Made by a program: the position numbers and the translations under genes
Notes under the pieces: model-generated
Databases searched by the model: none
The model's input: only the letters and a program-made list of their open reading frames with translations
What the model was told of the DNA's origin: nothing
In this document: positions 18,504-26,858 of the stretch, piece by piece
How positions within the stretch are numbered: position 1 is the stretch's first letter
How the letters are laid out: the number at the start of each line of letters is the position of its first letter
Source of the DNA: Sinorhizobium meliloti
GTDB lineage: Bacteria; Pseudomonadota; Alphaproteobacteria; Rhizobiales; Rhizobiaceae
Length of the DNA stretch: 64,000 nucleotides
Direction of reading: 5' to 3'
NCBI RefSeq assembly: GCF_035610345.1
Contig: NZ_CP141214.1
Coordinates: 590,230 to 654,229 of the forward strand

Positions 18504-18537
18504 GCGTAAACCCGCAGCTTGTTTCGCAAAACCCGCA
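18504..18537. promoter_or_regulatory. direct repeats, candidate response-regulator sites
   Basis: GCGTAAACCCGCA (18504-18516) and CGCAAAACCCGCA (18525-18537) share ten of thirteen positions and start 21 bases apart, two helical turns. They lie between the divergent kinase gene and the sugar importer. A hairpin-forming GATCGCCT/AGGCGATC (18660-18678) follows in the leader of the binding-protein gene. Confidence 0.45.
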
Positions 18538-18693
18538 AACATGTTGCCGCCTTGCGCCTGTACAGGCCCGTCGATCTCCCGCATCCTGCCCTTACTGAGA
18601 GGAGGAAGCTCAGTGCAAGAACAATCTCACTCGACCCCGATTGGCCGGGCGGGTGAAGCGATCGCCTGCCAGGCGATCATGAGGGAGAGAGAC

Positions 18694-19710
18694 ATGACCA
18701 TCCGTAAGATGCTTCTGGCATCCGCCGCGATCGCTTGCGCCGCGATGCCGGCTTCCGCATTTGCCGAGACCTCGGCCAAGAAGATCGCCCTTTCGAACAA
18801 TTATGCCGGCAATTCGTGGCGCCAGGCCATGCTGACAAGCTGGGAAAAGGTGACGGGGGAAGCTGTAAAGGCCGGCGTCGTCGCTTCTGCCGACGCCTTC
18901 ACCACTGCCGAGAACCAGGCAACGGAACAGGCCGCGCAAATCCAGAACATGATCCTGCAAGGCTACGACGCGATTGTGCTGAACGCCGCCTCACCGACGG
19001 CGCTGAACGGCGCGGTCAAGGAGGCCTGCGATGCCGGCATTACCGTCGTCTCCTTCGACGGCATCGTGACGGAACCCTGCGCCTGGCGCATCGCCGTCGA
19101 TTTCAAGGAAATGGGCCGCAGTCAGGTCGAGTATCTTTCGAACAAACTTCCGGACGGCGGCAATCTGCTCGAGATCCGCGGCCTTGCCGGCGTATTCGTC
19201 GACGACGAGATCTCCGCCGGCATCCATGAGGGCGTCAAGCAGTTCCCACAGTTCAAGATCGCCGGCTCCGTCCACGGAGACTGGGCGCAGGACGTTGCGC
19301 AGAAGGCCGTCGCCGGCATCCTGCCGAGCTTGCCTGAAATTGCCGGCGTGGTGACGCAGGGCGGAGATGGTTACGGTGCCGCGCAGGCGATCGCCGCGAC
19401 CGACCGGAAGATGCCGATCATCGTGATGGGCAATCGCGAGGATGAACTGAAGTGGTGGAAGGAGCAGAAGGATGCGAACGGCTATGAAACCATGTCGGTC
19501 TCGATCGCGCCTGGCGTCTCCACCCTTGCCTTCTGGGTCGCCCAGCAAATCCTCGACGGCAAGGAGGTCAAGAAGGACCTCGTCGTTCCCTTCCTGCGCA
19601 TAGATCAGGGCAATCTCGAAGCGAACCTCGCCAATACCCAGGCCGGTGGCGTCGCCAATGTGGAGTACACGCAGGAAGACGCGATCAAGGTCATCGAGTC
19701 GGCAAAGTAA
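18694..19710 (+). CDS. sugar ABC transporter substrate-binding protein
   Basis: A 338-residue secreted protein with a signal peptide from ATG 18694 (KMLLASAAIACAAMPASAFA). The ATG follows GAGGGAGAGA. The mature part is a type I periplasmic binding fold: ALSNNYAGNSWRQAMLTSW, LQGYDAIVLNAASPTALNGA, and VVTQGGDGYGAAQAIAA. It heads an operon with a two-domain ATPase, two permeases and a gluconolactonase-like protein, all probably under the divergent two-component system. The presence of a lactonase suggests a sugar or its lactone as cargo; the exact ligand is unknown. Confidence 0.9.
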   Translation: MTIRKMLLASAAIACAAMPASAFAETSAKKIALSNNYAGNSWRQAMLTSWEKVTGEAVKAGVVASADAFTTAENQATEQAAQIQNMILQGYDAIVLNAASPTALNGAVKEACDAGITVVSFDGIVTEPCAWRIAVDFKEMGRSQVEYLSNKLPDGGNLLEIRGLAGVFVDDEISAGIHEGVKQFPQFKIAGSVHGDWAQDVAQKAVAGILPSLPEIAGVVTQGGDGYGAAQAIAATDRKMPIIVMGNREDELKWWKEQKDANGYETMSVSIAPGVSTLAFWVAQQILDGKEVKKDLVVPFLRIDQGNLEANLANTQAGGVANVEYTQEDAIKVIESAK

Positions 19711-19722
19711 ATCTCCCGGGGG

Positions 19723-19754
19723 CTGCCGCGCGGCCGTAGATGACCGCGCGGCAG
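19723..19754 (+). promoter_or_regulatory. intra-operon hairpin after the binding-protein gene
   Basis: A perfect 11-bp stem (CTGCCGCGCGG at 19723-19733 with CCGCGCGGCAG at 19744-19754), 10-base loop, followed by TCTTGTT. It lies between the binding-protein stop and the ATPase start and looks like a partial terminator/attenuator. Confidence 0.65.
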
Positions 19755-19767
19755 TCTTGTTGAGCAG

Positions 19768-21231
19768 ATGATGGCGAGCAGTATGGACGACGTAGCGAAG
19801 GCGATCATTGCGGTCGACGGCGCCAAAGTAAGCTTCGGCGCAGTCAAGGCGCTCGACGGCGTCACGCTTCGTGTCATGCCCGGCGAATGCGTTGGGCTCG
19901 TCGGACATAACGGGGCCGGCAAGTCCACGATCGTCAGCGTGATCAATGGCGGCCTTACGCCACACCAGGGAACCGTCACGAGTGACGGCGAGCGGCAGGA
20001 ACGCTACGGCATCAATGCCGCCCGCGACCGGGGCGTGCGTTGCGTCTTTCAGGAGCTGTCCCTCTGCCCCAACCTCTCCATCGTCGAGAACACCCGTCTT
20101 GTACATCGCGCTCTCGGCGGTTTCGGCTGGCGTTCGCGGGCTGCTGAGATCATCGAGAAGAGCCTCGACGCCGTCTTCCCCGGCCATGGGATCGACAGCG
20201 GCCGGACCGTGGGAGATCTTTCGATCGCCGAACGGCAGATGGTCGAAATCGCTCTGGCCTTTTCCGATGCCGGCACTCCCGCGCGGCTGGTGATCCTGGA
20301 TGAACCGACATCGTCGCTCGATGCAAGCCTCGCCCGTCAGATGCTCGACCATGTCCGCCGCTTCGTCGCCGGTGGCGGATCCGTCATCTTCATCTCGCAT
20401 ATCCTGCACGAGATCCTCGAAACCGCCGACCGTATCGTCGTCATGAAGGACGGCCGCGTCGTCGCCGAACGTCCGGCGCACCGCTTCGACCATCACGGCC
20501 TCGTGGAGGCAATGGGGAGCGTCACGAAGGCGGAAACCCGACAGCGTCCGGTGCGCGATCAATCCGCGGCGCCGGTCGTTCTGTCCCATCCGGCAGCGGG
20601 TATTCCCTTCACGGCGCGCACCGGCGAGATCATCGGCCTCGCTGGCCTGGCTGGCCACGGACAGACCGAGCTCCTCCTCGCGCTGCATGCCGACCGGTCC
20701 GGCAACTGGCTGCCGCAGCGCAATCCGCTCGTCACCTTCGTCGCCGGCGACCGCCGCCTCAACGGGGTCTTCGAATTGTGGAGCATCCTGCGAAACTTCT
20801 CCATCGCCTCGCTCGCCGACATGTCCCGCCGCGGTCTCGTCCTAGAGGCCGGCGAGAAGACGAGAGGAACGACCTGGAAAGAACGGTTCGAAATCCGCAC
20901 GCCCGATTTGGACAAACCCATCCTGTCGCTTTCCGGCGGCAACCAGCAGAAGGTGCTCTTCGCCCGCGCACTCGCCACGCGCGCATCGATCGTCCTGATG
21001 GACGATCCGATGCGCGGCGTGGACGTCGGTACCAAGCAGGAAGTCTACGCGATCATTCGCGAGGAGGCGGCGCGCGGCCGCACCTTCATCTGGTATTCGA
21101 CGGAAATGGACGAGGTTTGCCTCTGCGACCGGGTGTATGTGTTCCGCGAGGGCCGCATCACGGCCGAACTCGGCGGCGATGCCGTCAACGAGACAAACAT
21201 TATCTCCGCCTCCTTCGAGGGAGCCGCATGA
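19768..21231 (+). CDS. sugar ABC transporter ATP-binding protein, two-domain (RbsA/MglA type)
   Basis: A 487-residue ATPase with two fused nucleotide-binding domains. Domain one: Walker A GHNGAGKST, a degenerate signature LSIAERQMVEIAL and Walker B LVILDEPTSSLD. Domain two lacks a canonical Walker A (GLAGHGQTELLL, usual for this family) but has the signature LSGGNQQKVLFARAL and IVLMDDPMRGVDVG. Domain two is rather short compared with RbsA (about 500 aa). Its stop overlaps the first permease start (ATGA). Start at ATG 19768, with a second ATG directly after it. Confidence 0.92.
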   Translation: MMASSMDDVAKAIIAVDGAKVSFGAVKALDGVTLRVMPGECVGLVGHNGAGKSTIVSVINGGLTPHQGTVTSDGERQERYGINAARDRGVRCVFQELSLCPNLSIVENTRLVHRALGGFGWRSRAAEIIEKSLDAVFPGHGIDSGRTVGDLSIAERQMVEIALAFSDAGTPARLVILDEPTSSLDASLARQMLDHVRRFVAGGGSVIFISHILHEILETADRIVVMKDGRVVAERPAHRFDHHGLVEAMGSVTKAETRQRPVRDQSAAPVVLSHPAAGIPFTARTGEIIGLAGLAGHGQTELLLALHADRSGNWLPQRNPLVTFVAGDRRLNGVFELWSILRNFSIASLADMSRRGLVLEAGEKTRGTTWKERFEIRTPDLDKPILSLSGGNQQKVLFARALATRASIVLMDDPMRGVDVGTKQEVYAIIREEAARGRTFIWYSTEMDEVCLCDRVYVFREGRITAELGGDAVNETNIISASFEGAA

Positions 21232-22175
21232 CGTTTCGCCTGTCCTCCGAGGCCATTCGCCTTGTCATTCCCGCTCTATCGCTGTCGCTGCTGCTGGCTG
21301 CTGTGTTCTGGCTTCAACCGCGCGCCATGAGCTATATCGGCCTAAACCTGCTGTTCAACCTGGCCGTGCCGATCGCGCTCGCGACGATCGCGCAGATGCT
21401 CGTGATGGCGGTGAACGATCTCGATCTCTCGATGGGCGCCTTCGTCAGCTTCGTCGCCTGCGTGACCGCGACTTTCCTGCGGGACGCGCCGGCAATAGGC
21501 ACCCTGATCCTCGCCGGCGCGGTCGCAGCCTATGCGGCGATCGGCGTCGTCATCCATTTACGAAACCTGCCGTCCATCGTCGTCACCCTCGGGATGAGCT
21601 TCGTCTGGGGCGGGCTTGCGGTGCTGTTGCTGCCGGCGCCGGGGGGGCAGGCGCCCGACTGGGTGCGGTGGCTGATGACCGTCAAGCCGCCCCTGGCCCC
21701 GATGGCGATCGTCGCCAGCATCATCATCGCCGTCATTGCGCATTTCATCGTCAAGCGGTCCTCGCTCGGCGTTCTGATCCGTGGCGTCGGCGGCAACCAG
21801 CGCTCGGTGGAGCGCGCCGGCTGGTCGATCGTCGCGGCACGCGCGACCGCCTATGCCCTCGCGGGCCTCTTCGCGGTCCTGGCAGGCATCGCCCTCGTCG
21901 GCCTGACCACCTCGGCCGATGCCAACATCGCGCTGCGCTACACGCTGCTGTCGATCGCCGGCGTCATCCTCGGGGGCGGCGAATTCATCGGCGGCCGCGT
22001 CTCTCCCGTCGGCGCCGTCATCGGGGCGCTGACGCTGACGCTTGCCGGCTCGTTCCTCTCCTTCCTGCGCATCTCTCCGGACTGGCAGATTGGCGCCCAG
22101 GGCGCGATTCTGATCATCGTGCTCGCGCTCCGCCTGATGCTGAACCGCTTCGAGAAGCGGGAGAAACGCCGATGA
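21228..22175 (+). CDS. sugar ABC transporter permease, subunit 1
   Basis: A 315-residue inner-membrane protein with about nine hydrophobic segments, of the BPD_transp_2 family: VNDLDLSMGAFVSFVACV, RNLPSIVVTLGMSFVWGGLA, RGVGGNQRSVERAGWS and GVILGGGEFIGGRVSPVGAV. ATG 21228 overlaps the ATPase stop; the longer upstream frame is the ATPase shadow. Its stop overlaps the start of the second permease. The two permeases probably form a heterodimer. Confidence 0.92.
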   Translation: MTFRLSSEAIRLVIPALSLSLLLAAVFWLQPRAMSYIGLNLLFNLAVPIALATIAQMLVMAVNDLDLSMGAFVSFVACVTATFLRDAPAIGTLILAGAVAAYAAIGVVIHLRNLPSIVVTLGMSFVWGGLAVLLLPAPGGQAPDWVRWLMTVKPPLAPMAIVASIIIAVIAHFIVKRSSLGVLIRGVGGNQRSVERAGWSIVAARATAYALAGLFAVLAGIALVGLTTSADANIALRYTLLSIAGVILGGGEFIGGRVSPVGAVIGALTLTLAGSFLSFLRISPDWQIGAQGAILIIVLALRLMLNRFEKREKRR

Positions 22176-23119
22176 ACGCGCTCGTCCGCCAGTTCGGCAA
22201 ACCCTGGGTCTGGTCGTGGCTTGCTGCCTTCGTCGTCTGGTTCCTGACGATCATGGTGACGGGCGGCGCCGGCACGCTCGGACTGTCGCAGGCAGCGCTT
22301 ACCTTTGCGGCCTTCTCGGTGATCGTCGGCATCGGGCAGATGTTCGTCATCACCCTAGGCCCCGGAAACATCGATCTCTCGGTTCCCGCCACCATGACGC
22401 TCGCCGGCACGGTGGCACTGAAGTTGATGAATGTCGAAAACGGCATGATCCTGCCCGGCCTTTTCCTTGCCGTTTTCATTGGTCTTGGCGTCGGTCTTTG
22501 CAACTACACGCTTATCAAGGCGCTGCGCATCCCGCCGATTATCGCAACGCTCTCCATGAGCTTCATCGTCCAGTCTGGCGCGATCTGGACGAACCGCGGT
22601 CTTCGGATCAAGCCCCCGAGCGTGCTTGCGGAATTCACCACCACGAGTACGCTCGGCGTGCCGAACGTGGCAATCGTCGCTTTCCTGATCTCCGTCCTCG
22701 CCTGGATCGTGCTTGAGAAGACGATCTACGGCCGTTGGATCTCGGCGATCGGACAGAGCATGCCGGCCGCGCGCATGGCAGGCATACCGGTCGACGGAAC
22801 GCGCTTCGTCACCTACCTGTTCTGCGCCGTGCTCGCTTCGATCAGCGGCTATCTGCTTGCTTGCTTCTCCGGCGGCGCGGCGCTCAACATGGGCGCGGAA
22901 TATCTTCTGATGTCGATTGCCGTCGTCGTGATCGGCGGCACAGCGGTCGCCGGCGGCGATTCCAACGTGCCCGGCATATGGGGCGCGTCGCTCTTCATGT
23001 TCCTCGTTGTCTCCATGCTCAACACCTATGGGCTCGGCGCAGGCATTCGCCTCATCATGACCGGCCTCATCATCATCAGCGTCATCATGCTCGCCGGCGG
23101 TCGCCGGGGCATGCGATAA
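22172..23119 (+). CDS. sugar ABC transporter permease, subunit 2
   Basis: A 315-residue inner-membrane protein of the same family as the preceding permease and exactly the same length, arguing for an old duplication. Visible motifs are LGPGNIDLSVPATMTLAG, RIPPIIATLSMSFIVQSGA, IGQSMPAARMAGIPVDG and VVVIGGTAVAGGDSNVPG. ATG 22172 overlaps the previous stop (ATGA). The lactonase-like gene follows after 14 bases. Confidence 0.92.
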   Translation: MNALVRQFGKPWVWSWLAAFVVWFLTIMVTGGAGTLGLSQAALTFAAFSVIVGIGQMFVITLGPGNIDLSVPATMTLAGTVALKLMNVENGMILPGLFLAVFIGLGVGLCNYTLIKALRIPPIIATLSMSFIVQSGAIWTNRGLRIKPPSVLAEFTTTSTLGVPNVAIVAFLISVLAWIVLEKTIYGRWISAIGQSMPAARMAGIPVDGTRFVTYLFCAVLASISGYLLACFSGGAALNMGAEYLLMSIAVVVIGGTAVAGGDSNVPGIWGASLFMFLVVSMLNTYGLGAGIRLIMTGLIIISVIMLAGGRRGMR

Positions 23120-23133
23120 ACGGAAAGACTGTC

Positions 23134-24048
23134 ATGGCCGAGGCCTCCATCTACGAAATCCACGACCCGCGCTTCCGGCAGATGATCGTGACCAGCGCCG
23201 GTCTCGACGAGCTCTATTCCGGCTGCCGCTGGGCGGAAGGTCCCGTCTGGTTCAACGATGCGAACCAACTCCTGTGGAGCGACATTCCCAATCAGCGCAT
23301 TCTGCGATGGACGCCGGAGGGCGGCGTTTCCGTCTATCGTGAGCCGTCCAATTTTACCAACGGCCATACACGCGACAGGCAGGGACGGCTCATCTCCTGC
23401 GAGCACGGCACGCGCCGCGTCACGCGCACCGAGGTGGACGGCTCGATTACCGTGCTCGCCGATCGTTTCGAAGGCAGGCGGCTCAATTCACCGAACGATG
23501 TCGTGGTCAAGTCGGACGGCACGATCTGGTTCACCGATCCCACCTACGGCATCATGTCCGACTACGAAGGCTATCGCGCAGACCCGGAGCAGCCGACGCG
23601 CAACGTCTACTGGCTCGATCCGGAGACCGGCGAGCTTTCGGCGGTCGTGACGGACTTCATCCAGCCGAACGGCCTCGCCTTCTCGCCCGACGAAAAGACC
23701 CTCTACGTGGCGGATTCATCGGCAAGTCACGATGACCGCCTCCCTCGGCACATACGCGCCTTCGACTTGACCAACGGCGGACGGCTCGCGAACGGACGCG
23801 TCTTCTGCGTCATCGACAAAGGAATTCCGGACGGCATCCGGACGGACGCGAACGGAAACGTATGGTCGAGCGCCGGAGATGGAGTGCACTGTTTCGATCC
23901 TGCCGGCAAGCTGATCGGCAAGATCCTGGTTCCGCAGACGGTCGCCAATCTCACATTCGGCGGACCAAGGCGCAACCGCCTGTTCATTGCGGCAACCCGC
24001 TCGCTTTATTCACTTTATGTCGCCGTGGCGGGTTCCCAGGTGCCTTAG
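23134..24048 (+). CDS. SMP-30/gluconolactonase-family lactonase
   Basis: A 304-residue soluble protein with a six-bladed propeller signature: GCRWAEGPVWFNDANQLLWS (metal-ligand Glu in AEGP), RLNSPNDVVVKSDGTIWFTD (metal-ligand Asn), IQPNGLAFSPDEKTLYVADS and GIPDGIRTDANGNVWSS. Relatives hydrolyse gluconolactone or other sugar lactones with a divalent metal. No signal peptide, so it acts on a lactone inside the cell. Last gene of the importer operon, linking import to lactone opening. Its TAG stop is the first part of a degenerate mosaic repeat. Confidence 0.9.
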   Translation: MAEASIYEIHDPRFRQMIVTSAGLDELYSGCRWAEGPVWFNDANQLLWSDIPNQRILRWTPEGGVSVYREPSNFTNGHTRDRQGRLISCEHGTRRVTRTEVDGSITVLADRFEGRRLNSPNDVVVKSDGTIWFTDPTYGIMSDYEGYRADPEQPTRNVYWLDPETGELSAVVTDFIQPNGLAFSPDEKTLYVADSSASHDDRLPRHIRAFDLTNGGRLANGRVFCVIDKGIPDGIRTDANGNVWSSAGDGVHCFDPAGKLIGKILVPQTVANLTFGGPRRNRLFIAATRSLYSLYVAVAGSQVP

Positions 24049-24090
24049 AGCGATACCCGGTAACGGTTTTCCTCGAGAATTTCGGCCGAC
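24046..24090 (+). repeat. degenerate mosaic repeat, copy 2
   Basis: TAGAGCGATACCCGGTAACG followed by GTTTTCC keeps the start and the AACGGTTTTCC core of the first repeat module but lacks the closing GGAAGTGC. It overlaps the lactonase stop codon. Confidence 0.5.
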
Positions 24091-24173
24091 TATCGGTGCC
24101 GCCTGCGGCAGACCGTCGAACGGCCTTTCATGTCGAAGGAACTGTTTTCCGCGAAGATGCGAACCTGTGATAC

Positions 24174-24225
24174 TCAACCAATCGGTTGACATTATTCCAT
24201 TTCAGCAATACTAAACCATATGGTT
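24174..24225. promoter_or_regulatory. paired ArsR operators and promoter; second operator contains the start codon
   Basis: TCAACC-AATC-GGTTGA (24174-24189) and AACC-ATAT-GGTT (24214-24225) share the ACC...GGT core with centres 38 bp apart. TTGACA (24186-24191) lies in the first site; with 17-bp spacing, TACTAA (24209-24214) would place transcription start on the ATG at 24220, inside the second palindrome. Confidence 0.6.
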
Positions 24226-24546
24226 GACGAAAAGCTGACTCTGACGTTCGCTGCCCTTGCGGATCCCACACGGAGGGGAATGCTTGCCGCTTTGGCATCT
24301 GGTGAGAAGCCTATCAGCGAACTCGCCCGGCCCTACCAGATGACGCTCGCCGGCGCGGCAAAACATGTCGCGATCTTGACGCGGGCCGGCCTCATCGAAC
24401 GGCGCAAGGTTGGCCGCCAGAATATGTGCCGGCTAAACGCCGGAAATCTGAAAGAGGCGAACGACTGGCTCGCCCAGTGGGAGCGGTTCTGGAACGTTCG
24501 CCTGGACGCGCTTGAACAGGCCCTGAAGGAGGAGCAGAATCAATGA
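24220..24546 (+). CDS. ArsR-family winged-helix regulator
   Basis: A 108-residue regulator: LTFAALADPTRRGMLAALAS, ISELARPYQMTLAGAAKHVA and LTRAGLIERRKVGRQNMCRL make a complete ArsR winged helix. It lacks the metal-binding cysteine box of ArsR/SmtB sensors. It is translationally coupled (ATGA) to an SRPBCC protein, with another behind it, a common operon type (PF12840/SdpR-like regulator plus AHSA1 proteins). Likely autorepressor via the palindromes at 24174-24225. No ribosome site precedes the ATG, so a leaderless mRNA is plausible. Confidence 0.9.
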   Translation: MVDEKLTLTFAALADPTRRGMLAALASGEKPISELARPYQMTLAGAAKHVAILTRAGLIERRKVGRQNMCRLNAGNLKEANDWLAQWERFWNVRLDALEQALKEEQNQ

Positions 24547-25073
24547 CTGCAGACAAGATCTCGCCCGACATGCTTCGCTTTGAACGAATCCTGGCGGCAC
24601 CTGCCGCTACCGTTTGGCAGTACCTCGTTGATCCAGACCTGCGCGCGCGCTGGTTCATGTCGGGTCCAACGGACCTGCAGGTTGGCGGCGCCTTCGGGCT
24701 GACGATGGATCACGACCGTCTCTCGGACGAGGTCGTTCCTACGCCGGACCGGTACAAGCCATATGTCGGCCATCGTTGGCAGGAACGCATTATTCGCTAT
24801 GAACCACCTCGGCTCCTGGCCTTCACATGGGAGGATGGTAAGGCGGGGGAAGTCACGTTCGAGCTGACCGAGATAGACAGCGGAACAACGCGCCTAGTCC
24901 TGACCCACACCGGCCTTCGTGGCTCTAAGGACGCGCTCGACTTCGGTGGCGGCTGGCACGCGCATCTTGCAGTTCTTGAGAAACGGCTCGCTGGAATAAG
25001 CATCCCTGATTTTTGGGCCCTTCACGCCGAAGCCCAGCGTGAAATGGAGAGGGCGCTCGGTTCTGAGGCGTGA
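24543..25073 (+). CDS. SRPBCC/AHSA1-domain protein
   Basis: A 176-residue protein of the START-like SRPBCC fold: LRFERILAAPAATVWQYLVD at the N-terminus, LRARWFMSG, and the central EPPRLLAFTWED and GGWHAHLAVLEKRLAG near the C-terminus. The family has a hydrophobic ligand pocket; members coupled to ArsR regulators have no established reaction. The start overlaps the ArsR stop. No signal peptide. A second, divergent SRPBCC gene follows after 43 bases. Confidence 0.88.
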   Translation: MTADKISPDMLRFERILAAPAATVWQYLVDPDLRARWFMSGPTDLQVGGAFGLTMDHDRLSDEVVPTPDRYKPYVGHRWQERIIRYEPPRLLAFTWEDGKAGEVTFELTEIDSGTTRLVLTHTGLRGSKDALDFGGGWHAHLAVLEKRLAGISIPDFWALHAEAQREMERALGSEA

Positions 25074-25116
25074 CGATTTCCGGCTCTCGCCGAATAGCAC
25101 CGAAAGGAACCGGCCG

Positions 25117-25575
25117 ATGAAGGAACGTTTCACATATTCCACCTACATCCGCTGCAGCCCTGACCTTCTTTGGCAAGCCCTTACTGCCAGGGAGGTTACC
25201 AGTCAGTATTGGGCGGGCACTTGGCAAGAAAGCGACTGGTCGCGGGGCTCTCCTTGGCGGCTGGTTGCTCCGGATGGGCGGACAGCAGATTCGGGAGAGG
25301 TCCTTGAGGCGGATCGGCCGAACAAGCTTGTGATTTCCTGGCGCGACGAACTTCATGACGAGCTCCGCCAGGAGGGGCATTCCAAGGTTAGCTACGTCCT
25401 CGAAGAGATCGGCACGTCGGTAAAGCTGACGGTCATCCAAGAATCCGAAGTGGAAAACTCCGTTGCTATCGCTGCTATGTCAAAGGGATGGCCTCATCTC
25501 TTCGCCAGCGTCAAATCCCTTCTTGAGACGGGCTACCCGCTGGAAGAGACAAGGGCGTGGCCCGTAGACCTTTGA
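25117..25575 (+). CDS. second SRPBCC/AHSA1-domain protein
   Basis: A 152-residue SRPBCC-fold protein: FTYSTYIRCSPDLLWQALTA, SQYWAGTWQESDWSRGSPW, then EADRPNKLVISWRDE and GWPHLFASVKSLLETG. ATG 25117 follows AAAGGAAC. It is the third gene of the ArsR operon. It is only distantly similar to the previous gene, so the pair is not a recent duplication. Ligand or partner unknown. Confidence 0.86.
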   Translation: MKERFTYSTYIRCSPDLLWQALTAREVTSQYWAGTWQESDWSRGSPWRLVAPDGRTADSGEVLEADRPNKLVISWRDELHDELRQEGHSKVSYVLEEIGTSVKLTVIQESEVENSVAIAAMSKGWPHLFASVKSLLETGYPLEETRAWPVDL

Positions 25576-25683
25576 TCGCGGATCACCATGTCGGGCCGGC
25601 CCGCAACTGCCTGAGCTATCTCGGTCGACGACCAGAAGGCGATTTGGCGGTCAGAGAAGGAAAATTGTGTTTACATGTCTGGC

Positions 25684-26301
25684 TCAAGCCTGTTTTTCCG
25701 CCGCGCTGACGTCGGTCGAATGAGACTGTATCTGTGCAGCGTCGAGCGCGATCCTCACGCCGGTCAGAAATGATTGCTCGTCGGCGAGCTCTGGCGTGTA
25801 TTGGCGAACCGTATAAAGCCCCAAGAGTGCCAGGTAGATGGCCTTTGCAAGTTGTTCCGCCAGTGGGTGCGGCGCACCAAGAAGTTTGAACTCCTCCGTG
25901 AGGTGTTTCGTGCGCATCGCGTCCACCTCCCGCACTGCCGCCCTCGGCAAGGGGTCCCGTGCCGCCCACGCCCGAAGCGCGCACTCTGTTTTCGCGACGT
26001 CCAAAGCACCAGACGTCGATACGACGGCGAGTTCTGCCAACGCCTCCAAGCGTTCACGCGGTGTATCGAAGTGACTTGTCTGTTCGATTAGATTGGCGGT
26101 GAAGTCACGCTTCCAAAACTCTATGAGCGCCTGGAGAAGCTCATCTCTATTCTTGAAGCGCCAGTAGAACGGGCCTTTGCTCACGCCAAGAATCACGGCC
26201 AAACGCTCCACCCTGACCGCCTCAATGCCTCCGGCTGTCAGAGCAGATAATCCGGCTGCGACCCAATCGGCCTTTGTTGGACCATCTCGTCTATCTGCCA
26301 T
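25684..26301 (-). CDS. TetR-family regulator
   Basis: A 205-residue protein from ATG 26301. Helix-turn-helix at about 12-55 (WVAAGLSALTAGGIEAVRVE, then LAVILGVSKGPFYWRFKNRD). The C-terminal ligand domain has FDTPRERLEALAEL and a conserved ECALRAWAARDP that marks the TetR subgroup often found with SDR or membrane-protein partners. Upstream on the same strand are a mosaic repeat and a four-helix membrane protein; the promoter before that gene holds two TATACG-type operators that this protein probably binds. The longer frame to 26529 runs through the repeat and is rejected. Confidence 0.9.
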   Translation of the reverse strand: MADRRDGPTKADWVAAGLSALTAGGIEAVRVERLAVILGVSKGPFYWRFKNRDELLQALIEFWKRDFTANLIEQTSHFDTPRERLEALAELAVVSTSGALDVAKTECALRAWAARDPLPRAAVREVDAMRTKHLTEEFKLLGAPHPLAEQLAKAIYLALLGLYTVRQYTPELADEQSFLTGVRIALDAAQIQSHSTDVSAAEKQA

Positions 26302-26337
26302 TCGACCCGCCTCACGCTTCGTCCCGTCTGCCGAAGC

Positions 26338-26405
26338 TAGGGCACTTCCAGGAAAGAGTGTAACGACTTTCCGTCCGGAAGTGCGTCGTTTCAAAGGCTT
26401 GGAGC
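26338..26405 (+). repeat. intergenic mosaic repeat, copy 3, first module only
   Basis: Opens with GGGCACTTCCAGGAAAGAGT and closes with CCGTCCGGAAGTGCG followed by a TCAAAGGCTTGGAGC tail. The second palindromic module is missing. The 3' end of the membrane-protein gene reads into it. Confidence 0.75.
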
Positions 26406-26840
26406 GCCGGCTCCGCTTTCCGCCGGCCGGGCGGCCGCCCAAAATAGGATGAGGCCTACCGGGCCGAAGATCGCCCATTGAATAAGGCCCCATGGGTTCC
26501 CGAACCAGACAAAGGTGAAGAACAGGCAAATACCCGAGACCACCAGGAAATGGCCTCCGATTATCCAGGCTACCGGCCAGCGCCAGTCGCTACGGAATGC
26601 CGCCACCAACGTGGCCACGGCACCGCCCGCTATCAGCGCCGCCATCTGGTACCACAAGATGTCGAGCACACCGGCCGAGGCGGGTGGCAGATTGGCCGAG
26701 TAGACGGGGTACATCACCTCGGGCGTCCCGCCAATGATGTGGTAAATGGCGGCAACTGCATTGAGGGCGGATGCCATGAGAAGTGCATTACGGCCGGCGC
26801 GTCCATCTTGAAGGCGATTGACTCCTGCATCCGTTCTCAT
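26391..26840 (-). CDS. four-helix inner-membrane protein of unknown function
   Basis: A 149-residue protein with four hydrophobic segments: about 20-36, 62-82 (YQMAALIAGGAVATLVAAF), 88-112 (VAWIIGGHFLVVSGICLFFT) and 118-136. Between helices one and two it carries GGTPEVMYPVYSANLP. No family named with confidence; small four-helix proteins next to TetR regulators are common. The last codons lie inside a mosaic repeat, so the original C-terminus may have been replaced. The gene is preceded by two TATACG operators and followed by the TetR gene on the same strand. Confidence 0.7.
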   Translation of the reverse strand: MRTDAGVNRLQDGRAGRNALLMASALNAVAAIYHIIGGTPEVMYPVYSANLPPASAGVLDILWYQMAALIAGGAVATLVAAFRSDWRWPVAWIIGGHFLVVSGICLFFTFVWFGNPWGLIQWAIFGPVGLILFWAAARPAESGAGAPSL

Positions 26841-26858
26841 GGTGCTGATCCATGTTCA

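Noticed and set aside
18991..20688. 565-codon reverse ORF across the sugar binding-protein and ATPase genes
   Set aside because: Shadow frame; the forward genes have complete family motifs.
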